From the NCBI GenBank assembly GCA_013204455.1, contig JABMNW010000025.1, positions 1 to 63,006 of the forward strand: a stretch of DNA of 63,006 nt. Direction: 5' to 3'. Made by a program: the position numbers and the translations under genes. The DNA is from Acidimicrobiaceae bacterium (GTDB taxonomy: Bacteria > Actinomycetota > Acidimicrobiia > Acidimicrobiales > Ilumatobacteraceae). The first letter of the stretch is position 1. Every line of letters begins with the position of its first letter. Under the pieces are notes generated by a model. It saw nothing but the letters and a program-made list of their open reading frames with translations, made no database searches and was not told the DNA's origin. Shown here piece by piece: positions 39,110-48,610 of this stretch.

Positions 39110-40038
39110 AATGACGCCATTCTTATTGCTTCTTCACCAAGTGTCCGCAAAACTTTGTTAATCCAAACATCTGTCGTCAAGTTGGTTGTACCACTGCTGA
39201 CTAACTTCTTAAAATAGTCATACTCGTTCAACCATGTTGGATCCGCCTGCTCTAGATCATCCACAACTTCTATCGGTCGCCCGCTTGGGAGAACTCTTGT
39301 TCGATGAATAAACCGAGTCGGACCCCATTTACAAAGTGACTCAATATGTAAACTTCCATTTTCCGCATAAATATCACAAGTAAAATGATTCCTCCAGGAC
39401 AATAAAGTGACCTCGATTTCCATCTGAACACCATTTTTTGTCGAGCCACCAAAAACCACATGGTCAGGCGATAGATTTTCAAATCTACGGCTCGAGTAAA
39501 TTTTTAAGTCCTCGTTTAGCGAACCGAACCAGTAAATCGCCGTATCCAACATGTGACTGCCTAGATCGTGGAGAACACCAGAGCCGTGGTCCCTCCATGC
39601 CGAATCCCGAACTTGTCGCGCCGTCCCATTGCCGTAGAAAACTCGGCAGTGATAGATCTTTCCAAGTTTCCCGGATTCAATAATCTTCTTTGCCGAAACA
39701 TAGTGGGGTTCGAATCGATGATTGTAGGCGGTATAACAAATTACAGAGTTATTTAGCGCTATTTTTTGAAGCTCTTCGATCTTCAGGTCCGTTGTTGTCC
39801 AAAGAGGCTTTTCCACAAGTACGTGTTTTTTATTTTCAAGCAGATACCTAATGATCTCAAACTTTGGCGAGTCTGGGATGCAACACAGAGCCGCATCAAA
39901 ACTCTCCAGAGGTACAGATTTAATATCGCTAAAGTCAGCACTCGTGTTTTCCACATCTACCGTTGCGATACAGTCAACGCCTGCAATATCGCGACGTTTA
40001 CGACCCTGCACTCCAAGGCCCACAACTACGACACGCAC
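39106..40038 (-). CDS. Gfo/Idh/MocA family oxidoreductase
   Basis: VVVVGLGVQGRKRRD; HVLVEKPLW; YNHRFEPHYVSAKKIIESGKLGKIYHCRVFYGNG. Confidence 0.92.
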   Translation of the reverse strand: MRVVVVGLGVQGRKRRDIAGVDCIATVDVENTSADFSDIKSVPLESFDAALCCIPDSPKFEIIRYLLENKKHVLVEKPLWTTTDLKIEELQKIALNNSVICYTAYNHRFEPHYVSAKKIIESGKLGKIYHCRVFYGNGTARQVRDSAWRDHGSGVLHDLGSHMLDTAIYWFGSLNEDLKIYSSRRFENLSPDHVVFGGSTKNGVQMEIEVTLLSWRNHFTCDIYAENGSLHIESLCKWGPTRFIHRTRVLPSGRPIEVVDDLEQADPTWLNEYDYFKKLVSSGTTNLTTDVWINKVLRTLGEEAIRMASL

Positions 40039-40064
40039 GTAAAGACCTTACCTCTGAGAATTGC

Positions 40065-41624
40065 CTAGGAAACTCTGAATGAAATTTGATCCTCGATGGT
40101 ACGAAGTTTCGCTTCTATCGCCTGTGGTGTTACTGGGATATTGCCATCCTGCTCACACTCACATGCAGCCGCTAATGAACCAAGAATTGAGGCTTGAGCA
40201 ACTGATTTACTTACGAGCATCGCCAAAGTGGCATAAGCCAAAAGAGCATCTCCGGCGCCAACTGGATCAACTACATGATCGCTAAAACTATCGACGACAA
40301 ACCATGTGTCAATGTCGTCAAGGCGCTGATGCTTTGACGTCAGTATCCCCCGATCGCCAAGTTTTAAAATCAATGTCTTACAACGGGCAGCCAGATAGAG
40401 GTCATGTGCAAGTGGTCGAATTCCGGAATCTTGATCGCCAAGCGCAAATCGTGCCTCCCGCTCATTGGGAGTTATCAGATCAAATTCTTGAAATTCCGTT
40501 ATATTTCCCCAGCGACTGGCTACCTGGCTGTCAGCAACTTTGAAAGCATCTTTTGGAATCGCAGCCGACAATCTTGGGATAGTCGATCGGTTAAATATTC
40601 CATGTCGAAAATCACAAAATACGACGGCATCAGTTGACTTAGTCGCGATGCGATCGACAAGAGATGAAAGAATATTCTCCGCAATTGCACGATTGTCAAG
40701 AGTGTCGATTTTCAAAAGTCGATACCCACCTGCAATCACTGCATTTTTATTGGTAGTTGGTCGGGTCTTATCAATAATCAAGTTTGTTACAACTTGAGCA
40801 GATTCCAGGTCGTGGGCAACAAATTTTCCGAGGTCGTCATCACCCAACACAGTTGTAAATGTCACATTTGCGCCGGCACATCGCAAGTGTTTTGCAACCA
40901 CCCCCGCACCACCAACAAAGTCCTCCCGTTCTTCGAATAGGACGCTGAGAGTTGGAGTTTTCGTTTGCCCGCCGACCATTGCGCAACGGGTGTACGAGTC
41001 AACAATCGTGTCCCCAATGACATGAACCGTTTTACTCTTCATTCCTATGAGAGTTGCTCTTAGATCGGCGAATGAGACTCCCTCTCGCTCCATTAAGTTC
41101 ATAAGTTTTTCTAATTTAATTTCTGGTGGCGCCAAATTTATAAGACGTGACGACGAATAGACAATGTCACCTGGCGAAAAAATAATTTCGCCACCGTAAG
41201 CTTCGATCGTCGCCAATTCTTCTGCGGTCTTCGGGTGCATGCCTTGGGCGTTGTACTCATAGCCCTTAACAAAGAAATCTGGCTGAAGCATTTTCAGTGT
41301 TTCGATCGGTGTTGCATTCTCGTCAATCAACACATAATCAACAAATTCGAATGCTGCAAGATTGGCAGCCCGTAAATCCTGTGGCACGTGTGGTCGATGG
41401 TCACCTTTCGTAATATGTCGATCCGCAGTCACACTTGCAATAAGAACTTCTGCCTTTGATTTTGCATAAACAAGATGGCCAAGATGGCCGGGATGAACGA
41501 CATCAAAAGTGCCGTGGCACATAATTACTTTTTTTTCACGAGGTCGGTTTCCAACAGCAGATAAAAGTTCTTCAAGCGTCTTAATCTTGTGCGCGAACAT
41601 TTCTCTGAGTGTCAACGGTGTCAT
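40065..41624 (-). CDS. Bifunctional HldE-like protein: N-terminal nucleotidyltransferase, C-terminal PfkB kinase
   Basis: CHGTFDVVHPGHLGHLVYAKSKAEVLIASVTAD then VHVIGDTIVDSYTRC...FVGGAGVVAKHLRCAGANVTFTTVLGDD...VVDPVGAGDALLAY. Confidence 0.93.
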   Translation of the reverse strand: MTPLTLREMFAHKIKTLEELLSAVGNRPREKKVIMCHGTFDVVHPGHLGHLVYAKSKAEVLIASVTADRHITKGDHRPHVPQDLRAANLAAFEFVDYVLIDENATPIETLKMLQPDFFVKGYEYNAQGMHPKTAEELATIEAYGGEIIFSPGDIVYSSSRLINLAPPEIKLEKLMNLMEREGVSFADLRATLIGMKSKTVHVIGDTIVDSYTRCAMVGGQTKTPTLSVLFEEREDFVGGAGVVAKHLRCAGANVTFTTVLGDDDLGKFVAHDLESAQVVTNLIIDKTRPTTNKNAVIAGGYRLLKIDTLDNRAIAENILSSLVDRIATKSTDAVVFCDFRHGIFNRSTIPRLSAAIPKDAFKVADSQVASRWGNITEFQEFDLITPNEREARFALGDQDSGIRPLAHDLYLAARCKTLILKLGDRGILTSKHQRLDDIDTWFVVDSFSDHVVDPVGAGDALLAYATLAMLVSKSVAQASILGSLAAACECEQDGNIPVTPQAIEAKLRTIEDQISFRVS

Positions 41625-42625
41625 GATTGGTCCTTGGCAAGATATTTAAACCATGTAGTCGTTGCTTGTTTGATCGACTCAGGGTCCCACAATGGAGCGT
41701 CCCGCCAGCGCTCTATGTCCAGCATCATTCTGCCAATTCCTTCTTCAAAGTCCACGAGAGGAAACCACTGCAAGTCGTTGGAAATCGCGGTGATATCGGC
41801 CCATGTACATTCCGGCTCCCCTGGACGCTTGGGTATGTACTCAACATCGCCCACCAAAAGTTCGGTCAAACGATTTATTGACTGTGGGTTACCTGCTCCC
41901 AAATTCCAATGTCGACCAACAATTTCTGTTATTGCTGCAGCATAAAACGCTTTGGCTACATCCGAAACATATACAAAATCGCGACGCTGTGTACCGTCGC
42001 CAACAACTGTGAAAGGTCGACCCGCAAGTTTCTGGCGCAAGAACACACCAAATACTGCACCATAAACACCTGACGTTCTCGAACGTGTTCCATATGCATT
42101 AAATATTCTGACGGAGTTAACTGGTAGTCCATAGACACGATGCCAGTGAAAAGCTGCCTGCTCGCCAAGTAATTTTGACAACGCATACGGATATTGAGGA
42201 CTAAGTGGATGTGACTCCGTCGTTGGCACGCTGGCAAGTCCGTAACAGGATGAAGATGCTGCATAGACGAATTTTTGTACCGAGTTCGCTCGACCAGCCT
42301 CCAACATCCGCACAGTCCCTTGAATATTTACTTCCATGTACTCAATTGGATTTTCAATGGATGGCACTATGTCGCCGATTCCAGCAAAGTGAAAAATAAA
42401 TGTCGCACCCTTGAATACCGCATGTAGCGGCTCTAATTTGCGGATATCTGTAACCAACAAAGACATCTGAGAATTTGCTGAATGGTGCGAGAGATTTGAC
42501 TCACGACCACCAGACAAATTATCGATAACTCGTACCACAAAACCTTCTTGCAGTAGAAGATCAACCATGTGGCTTCCAATGAAGCCCGCACCACCGGTGA
42601 CGACTGCGATCTTGGCACTGCTCAT
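41621..42625 (-). CDS. NAD-dependent epimerase (UDP-glucose 4-epimerase-like)
   Basis: AVVTGGAGFIGSHMVDLLLQEGFVVRVIDNLSGGRESNL; YPYALSKLLGEQ. Confidence 0.92.
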   Translation of the reverse strand: MSSAKIAVVTGGAGFIGSHMVDLLLQEGFVVRVIDNLSGGRESNLSHHSANSQMSLLVTDIRKLEPLHAVFKGATFIFHFAGIGDIVPSIENPIEYMEVNIQGTVRMLEAGRANSVQKFVYAASSSCYGLASVPTTESHPLSPQYPYALSKLLGEQAAFHWHRVYGLPVNSVRIFNAYGTRSRTSGVYGAVFGVFLRQKLAGRPFTVVGDGTQRRDFVYVSDVAKAFYAAAITEIVGRHWNLGAGNPQSINRLTELLVGDVEYIPKRPGEPECTWADITAISNDLQWFPLVDFEEGIGRMMLDIERWRDAPLWDPESIKQATTTWFKYLAKDQS

Positions 42626-43635
42626 GCAGTGTTTTGCGTCTTCAACATCTTGACGTTGTAGTACCTGTCGTCAGTCATCGAACTCTTAAGGTCACCGCGC
42701 TTGAATGCTTTGCACAGATCGCGAACAGCGTCTTCGATTGTAAATCTAGGGCGAAAACCAAGTTCGTTTTGAATCTTTTCTGAATTAATATGGTATGAAC
42801 GAATGTCGTCCGATGGCGCAAATACAATACCGATATCGCCAAGTTCTGGCATCACGGACATAACCGTTTTACGCACAATATCGGCAATATCGGCAATCGA
42901 CATATTTTGAAAACCACAATTAAACGTTTTTCCAGCGATCTTGTTTGAATCAATTTCTAACAACAACTTATAGAGATCACACATATCTTGTACGTGCAGA
43001 TTCGGACGAAGTTGAGATCCACCGAAAACAGTGATCTTCTTATTGTTAACAGCGTGATTGGTAAGAATATTCACCGACAAATCAAGCCGCTGTCGTGGCG
43101 CCCAACCACAAAGCGTCGCGGGACGAATTGTCACGCATACAAAATCCTCCGATTGATGTTTGAACAACAACGGTTCGCACATCCCCTTGTACTTGTTGTA
43201 TAAAGTGAGTGGCACAAGTGGATGATCTTCGGTGACGTCTGGTTTATCGGATACCCCGTAAACAGAACTTGACGATGCATAGATAAAACGAGTTACCCCA
43301 GCCTTCTTTGCCGCAATAACCATCGGCTCAAATGCCTCAAGGTTGACCGATGTGCTGAGTTGCTCATCGAGTTCAAAACTCGCATCATTCGAAATACATG
43401 CCAGATTGATCACAGTGTCGACACCGACGAAAGCCTTGGAAAGCGCATTTTGGTCTCGAAGATCACCCTTTATCAACTTAAAATTTGGATTTGTTTGTGG
43501 CAAAAAATCCGAACCAAAGAAGCACATGTCGTACACGGTCACTTTGTAACCGAGGTCAAGTAGTTGGGGACAAAGAAGACTGCCGACATAACCAGCTCCT
43601 CCAGTGACTAAGACATGCTTCACTTGCTCACCCAC
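42622..43635 (-). CDS. NAD-dependent epimerase/dehydratase
   Basis: VLVTGGAGYVGSLLCPQLLDLGYKVTVYDMCFFG; YASSSSVYG; LYNKYKGMCE. Confidence 0.92.
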   Translation of the reverse strand: MGEQVKHVLVTGGAGYVGSLLCPQLLDLGYKVTVYDMCFFGSDFLPQTNPNFKLIKGDLRDQNALSKAFVGVDTVINLACISNDASFELDEQLSTSVNLEAFEPMVIAAKKAGVTRFIYASSSSVYGVSDKPDVTEDHPLVPLTLYNKYKGMCEPLLFKHQSEDFVCVTIRPATLCGWAPRQRLDLSVNILTNHAVNNKKITVFGGSQLRPNLHVQDMCDLYKLLLEIDSNKIAGKTFNCGFQNMSIADIADIVRKTVMSVMPELGDIGIVFAPSDDIRSYHINSEKIQNELGFRPRFTIEDAVRDLCKAFKRGDLKSSMTDDRYYNVKMLKTQNTA

Positions 43636-43661
43636 TTTCGGATATCAATGCGCAACAGTGT

Positions 43662-44387
43662 CTAAATATTGTAGCCAGCGCCGCGTGCGTCGTTGTAGAA
43701 CATCTTCACAGTGTCAAGCGAATATTCGTCAAGACCCTTACCAACTAGAACCAATTTTGCCAAAACATCATTTGTCGCAGTAATGATGTGACAACCAACC
43801 TCATCGGCCTGAAAGACATTCAGCAATTCCCGAGGGCTAGCCCACAACAACTCGGCATCTGGCTTCGATTTTAAAAGTTGTAGTGCGTGTTTCATATGCG
43901 GCACAGGGTCAACGCCCGTGTCGGCAATTCGCCCCGCAAAGACCGAGATGATCACCGGTTGCCCGTCGGGCATTTGATCAACAACTTCTTCAATCTGTGA
44001 GTGCGTCATTATCGCAGTCACATTCACATGCACTCCTTGGTTTGCCAATCGACCGATAAGCGGCGCGGAGCTCTCCCCGCGGGTATTCGTAATCGGTATC
44101 TTCACATTGACATTTGTTCCCCAAGAAGAAATCATCAGTGCTTGACGTTCCATTTCGGAGAATTCATCATCAAACACTTCAAGAGACACTGGTCGATCTG
44201 TTATCAGCGACAACAGTTGACGGGCGAAACCTTCGTAGCTCTCTACTCCGGCTCTTTTCATCAATGTCGGATTGGTCGTGAACCCCTTAATCAGCGGATC
44301 CTTTGACATTGCAACGATGCCGTTGATGTCGGCTCCATCAGCAAAAATCTTTATCTTTAATTGTTGTAATAAAGGGGAGATGCTCAT
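43662..44387 (-). CDS. Transaldolase family protein
   Basis: KIFADGADINGIVAMSKDPLIKGFTTNPTLMKRAGV; Schiff-base Lys region NVNVKIPITNTRG; ISVFAGRIADTG. Start refined to MSISPLLQ. Confidence 0.92.
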   Translation of the reverse strand: MSISPLLQQLKIKIFADGADINGIVAMSKDPLIKGFTTNPTLMKRAGVESYEGFARQLLSLITDRPVSLEVFDDEFSEMERQALMISSWGTNVNVKIPITNTRGESSAPLIGRLANQGVHVNVTAIMTHSQIEEVVDQMPDGQPVIISVFAGRIADTGVDPVPHMKHALQLLKSKPDAELLWASPRELLNVFQADEVGCHIITATNDVLAKLVLVGKGLDEYSLDTVKMFYNDARGAGYNI

Positions 44388-44389
44388 AA

Positions 44390-44950
44390 TTAGGTAGGCG
44401 TCAAGTTTTCTCGCGAACATATCCACGCTACCGCATCAACGAGCGAGAGTACCGAGATTGCTTGGCCGTGTGGTGCATCGTAAGCGGTGTACCCGAGATC
44501 TACGAATATTGTTGTGCATCCAATTTGGTTGCCGGCCTCAATGTCTATTTCCCGATCGCCAACCATATAACTTACGAGAGGGTCAATATTTAGTTTCGCT
44601 GCAGAATCTTCAAGCATCCCTGGTTGTGGCTTTCGCCGCCGTGTTGGTTTTTCCCTTGAGTCATAACAGACCTCAATGTCATCAACCCCTGTCTCGTCGA
44701 GTAACAAACGGTGCATTTCTTCAACCGTTTCAACCGACAAAAAACCAGCAGTCACATCAGGCTGATTTGTAACAACCACAACGAGAAAACCGAGGGTCTG
44801 CAGCCGGTGAACGCAATCTTTGGCGTAGGGGTAGATAGAAAACTCGGTTAAAGTTCTTGCTGCAAACGAACGACCCTCACGAAAATCTGGTTTTACTAAA
44901 ACTCCATCACGATCCAGAAAAACTGCTCGTCGTAAACTTTTGTTTACCAC
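44390..44950 (-). CDS. gmhB: HAD-IIIA phosphatase (heptose-1,7-bisphosphate 7-phosphatase-like)
   Basis: RAVFLDRDGVLVKPDF; VVVVTNQPDVTAGFL; YMVGDREIDIEAGNQIGC. GTG start overlapping the upstream stop (GTGGTAA). Confidence 0.9.
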   Translation of the reverse strand: MVNKSLRRAVFLDRDGVLVKPDFREGRSFAARTLTEFSIYPYAKDCVHRLQTLGFLVVVVTNQPDVTAGFLSVETVEEMHRLLLDETGVDDIEVCYDSREKPTRRRKPQPGMLEDSAAKLNIDPLVSYMVGDREIDIEAGNQIGCTTIFVDLGYTAYDAPHGQAISVLSLVDAVAWICSRENLTPT

Positions 44951-45528
44951 TTTGTCGGGACAATTTGCAAAGACGGATGTGAGACAAGACAGTGCCAAAC
45001 AACTGCTTGAAATGCCTCAGCGTGCGGCGTTACGAGCGCCGAATCTACAACGGGAATAATCACGCAATAATCAGCAACTTTTGCCGTATAACCCCCATCT
45101 CTACCAACGATTCCAATTATTGTCGCGCCGCACTGTTTTGATAACTCAAGTGCCTTAACAATATTCATACTCACATTTCGCTCAATACTTCCGCCTCCAA
45201 CTGAAAAGATCAATACCGCATCATTTTTGGAGATCTTGCTTGTCGTCAACCAAGCCGAGAACACCGTTTCCCAACCCTCATCATTTGTGCGAGCAGTCAA
45301 TTCCGAGACGTTGTCGGTTGGTGCATAGGCTTCAATCCCACAAAGTTTTCTAAAGTCGTTGACGGCATGGCTTGCGTTCCCAGCACTTCCCCCAACGCCA
45401 AGTATAAAAAGTCGACCAGACCGGTCTCTGAGAAGCCTCAGAAATTCGGCAATATCGTCAATCGTCTTGGCATCAATACGGTTACAAATATCAATAGCAC
45501 CCTTAAAAAATTTATCTACATGGCTCAT
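44944..45528 (-). CDS. SIS-domain protein (GmhA-like, divergent)
   Basis: LFILGVGGSAGNASHAVNDFRKLCGIEAYAPTDNVSELTARTNDEGWETVF; VTPHAEAFQAVVWH. Start refined to MSHVDKFF. Confidence 0.88.
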   Translation of the reverse strand: MSHVDKFFKGAIDICNRIDAKTIDDIAEFLRLLRDRSGRLFILGVGGSAGNASHAVNDFRKLCGIEAYAPTDNVSELTARTNDEGWETVFSAWLTTSKISKNDAVLIFSVGGGSIERNVSMNIVKALELSKQCGATIIGIVGRDGGYTAKVADYCVIIPVVDSALVTPHAEAFQAVVWHCLVSHPSLQIVPTKW

Positions 45529-45601
45529 ACAGTTTGAAACTCTCCCGATGTAATGACTAAAGTTTAGTTCGACCAAAGAGCATTCTAGAGAAACAACTGG
45601 A

Positions 45602-46816
45602 TCATGACTTGAGTAGTGGTGAGACTTGGTCGGCAATATGCTCACCTATAGATAGGGATGCTGTCGCAGCAGGTGAAGGTGCATTACAAATGTGCACAGT
45701 TCGACCAATTGTTCGAATCTCAAAGTCGTCAAGCAACTTCCCATCTCGGCTACATGCTTGAGCCCTAATCCCTGCATCTGTAGGCACTAGGTCATCTTTT
45801 GTTATCTCTGGCACGAGTCGTTGCAACGCACTTACGAACGCGGACTTGAATATCGATCTTTTATATTCGCCAATCCCCATCTTCCAATGCTGTCGCGCAA
45901 CTTGACGGAATCCTGGCCAACTGATTGTCTCCCAAATATCACGTAGGTTAAAATCAGTTTTTAGATATCCCTCTCTGGCTAGGGCCAAAACCGCATTTGG
46001 ACCGCATTCAACCGAGCCATCAACCATGCGCGTGAAATGGACTCCCAAAAAAGGAAACGTCGGATCAGGGGTCGGATAAATCAAATTCTTTACAAGTCGT
46101 TGTGCTGAAGCCCGGAGCGAAAAATACTCTCCCCGAAATGGAAGGATTCGTAAATCGAGGTCACGACTCACACTTGTTGCAAGTCGATCTGACTGAAGAC
46201 CAGCACATGCCACAACGACCTTCGCGTCAAACGAACTATGGCTCGTAGAAATTTGCTCTCGTCCAAGCGTTGAAGAAATATTCTCAACTTTTTCTCCAAG
46301 TAGAATTTCTCCGCCAAGTTTGCCAATGCGAAGCGCAAGTTTCTCGCATACTTGCCTGTAATCCACGATGCCTGTCTGAGGAATATAAAGTCCCCGCTTT
46401 CCAGCACAGTACGGCTCACGATCTTTGATTTCGCTTGCAGACAAATACTGGATTCCAGCCAGTCCGTTTGCTTTGCCACGCCTGGCTAGTTCTTCTAATC
46501 CAGAAAATTCATCTTCTCGTGTCGCAACAACTATTTTTCCACATATTTCATGGGTCACCAACTCTTCTTGGCAAAACCTGAGCAACATTTCATAACCTTT
46601 TCGACAATTTTGCGCCTTTAATGATCCCGGCTTGTAATACAAACCGGAATGAATCACGCCGCTGTTTCGACCAGTTTGGTGGGCAGCCAATTTTGATTCT
46701 TTTTCTATCACCACTAGTCGGACACCAGGATGATGCTCAAGTACGGCAACCGCAGATGCAAGACCGACGATGCCCCCACCAATGACAATTACATCGAACG
46801 ACTTACTGGATGTCAC
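45602..46816 (-). CDS. lhgO: L-2-hydroxyglutarate oxidase (FAD-dependent)
   Basis: DVIVIGGGIVGLASAVAVLEHHPGVRLVVIEKESKLAAHQTGRNSGVIHSGLYYKPGSLKA. Confidence 0.92.
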   Translation of the reverse strand: MTSSKSFDVIVIGGGIVGLASAVAVLEHHPGVRLVVIEKESKLAAHQTGRNSGVIHSGLYYKPGSLKAQNCRKGYEMLLRFCQEELVTHEICGKIVVATREDEFSGLEELARRGKANGLAGIQYLSASEIKDREPYCAGKRGLYIPQTGIVDYRQVCEKLALRIGKLGGEILLGEKVENISSTLGREQISTSHSSFDAKVVVACAGLQSDRLATSVSRDLDLRILPFRGEYFSLRASAQRLVKNLIYPTPDPTFPFLGVHFTRMVDGSVECGPNAVLALAREGYLKTDFNLRDIWETISWPGFRQVARQHWKMGIGEYKRSIFKSAFVSALQRLVPEITKDDLVPTDAGIRAQACSRDGKLLDDFEIRTIGRTVHICNAPSPAATASLSIGEHIADQVSPLLKS

Positions 46817-46831
46817 GTTTTTGATGCCAAA

Positions 46832-48610
46832 CTATTTTCCGTCGGGGCGAAATGATCCAACCACTTCGCTAAATGAACCCTCTTGCACGATACGACCATC
46901 CTCAAGGCGATACAGACGATCGCAGTACTCAACAGTGCTAAGTCGGTGCGCAACAATGATGATCGTCTTGGTGCCGTGTAACAAATTAACTGCTTCCATG
47001 ACCCCATGTTCTGTTTCAATATCCAGAGAACTGGTTGCTTCATCAAGAACCAATACTGAAGGATCGTGGTAAAGAGCTCTAGCAATTCCTATTCTTTGTC
47101 GCTGGCCACCCGACAATCTCACTCCCCTTTCACCAACGACCGTGTCCAATAGATCTGGCAATGTCTTGATAAATACGTCTAGTTGCGCTACTTCAAGTGC
47201 CCGCCACACTGCTGACTCAGAGATTTCCTCGTCAGCGAGACCAAATGCGACATTCCTCCGAAGAGTGTCATCCGTTAGATAGATCGACTGCGGAACATAG
47301 CCGAGTTGGTCTTGCCAATTTCGAAGATTGCCATAGATATTTGAGCCATCTACACAAACCGTCCCACTAGAAGGGCGAAGAAGTCCCAAAAGTATGTCCA
47401 CAAGTGTGCTTTTCCCGGCGCCGCTCGTACCCACAAATCCGACTGACTCACCGCAACGAACGGTTAAAGAAACATTATCGATCGACAATTTGGGAGCCGT
47501 TGGGTACTGAAAATTGATGTTATTTAGTGCCAGGCTAACTGATAGTGGAATACGTTTGAAATTATTTACTGGAAGTTCACGCTCAGACAGACCAAACTCC
47601 GTGCTAAGCGTGTCAATTGTTGATCGACCATACGAGAGATTTTGCACTGAGTTTAGAATTCGACTTGCTGAGGGCATAAGTCGAAAAGCGGCAGCACCAA
47701 ATAGTGCCAATTTCGGCAGAATCTGATCAACGCTCTGATCTTGTGAGATCATAATAAATACCAGCAATCCAAGACCACTTACAGCAAGCGTCTCCATCCA
47801 CATTCTTGGAAGTTGCTGAACAATTGAAAACCGTCGACTAATCTCTGCATTTTTAACATTGTGGTACTCGTACTGGCTAAGAAATTCTCTCTCTCGCCCT
47901 AACAGGATGACATCCTTGATACCACCAAGTCCCTGTTGCATGTGTTGAAAACGGCTCGACATGTGCTCAATCTGAAGTTGGCTCCAACGTTTAATTCGGG
48001 TTTTCGTCGCTCGTTGATAAAGACCAGTTGCTATTCCCAAGATTGATATCGCGCTAATTGCGCCAAGTGGTTCAACAACGATCAAAAGTCCAACAATGCT
48101 CGCAAGCACGAGGCTTTCCGTGATCAAAAGCATCATTGGTTCGATGCCGTAGCGACTGACGTTTCCGCAAATCTCAATATTTCGAATTAGCGTTGCAGAA
48201 TTGTTTTCAAGGTGAGAGATATACGGTAAATGCAGATATTTGCGGAATAATTCACGAGATAGACGCATCTGGATTTTCATCCCGAATAACGACTGGATCC
48301 ACAAAAAGAACACAAGAAAAATATTCTTTATCACGTAGACAGATACGAGCGCACCCATTCCCAAAAGGATCAGGTTTGAACGACTTAAGTCGCCAACCAG
48401 ATCATTGATAAATGGAAAACTTGTCACGTAATCAGGTTTCGTAAGTAACCCGACTGCCGGAATGATCAGTCCGATTCCTAAAGTCTCAAAGAACATTGAA
48501 ACAAACGTCATCAATAGCAGTAGAACTATAATTTTCCGTTCGCGCGGAACAAGCATCTGCCATAAGCGGCGGATTGGTGCTAAGCGTTCAGAAGAAACAA
48601 ATTTTGTCAT
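46832..48610 (-). CDS. ABC exporter, fused TMD-NBD, PglK/MsbA-like flippase
   Basis: Six-TM domain with FFETLGIGLIIPAVG; GTSGAGKSTLVDILLGLL; LSGGQRQRIGIARALYHDPSVLVLDEATSSLD. Confidence 0.92.
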   Translation of the reverse strand: MTKFVSSERLAPIRRLWQMLVPRERKIIVLLLLMTFVSMFFETLGIGLIIPAVGLLTKPDYVTSFPFINDLVGDLSRSNLILLGMGALVSVYVIKNIFLVFFLWIQSLFGMKIQMRLSRELFRKYLHLPYISHLENNSATLIRNIEICGNVSRYGIEPMMLLITESLVLASIVGLLIVVEPLGAISAISILGIATGLYQRATKTRIKRWSQLQIEHMSSRFQHMQQGLGGIKDVILLGREREFLSQYEYHNVKNAEISRRFSIVQQLPRMWMETLAVSGLGLLVFIMISQDQSVDQILPKLALFGAAAFRLMPSASRILNSVQNLSYGRSTIDTLSTEFGLSERELPVNNFKRIPLSVSLALNNINFQYPTAPKLSIDNVSLTVRCGESVGFVGTSGAGKSTLVDILLGLLRPSSGTVCVDGSNIYGNLRNWQDQLGYVPQSIYLTDDTLRRNVAFGLADEEISESAVWRALEVAQLDVFIKTLPDLLDTVVGERGVRLSGGQRQRIGIARALYHDPSVLVLDEATSSLDIETEHGVMEAVNLLHGTKTIIIVAHRLSTVEYCDRLYRLEDGRIVQEGSFSEVVGSFRPDGK

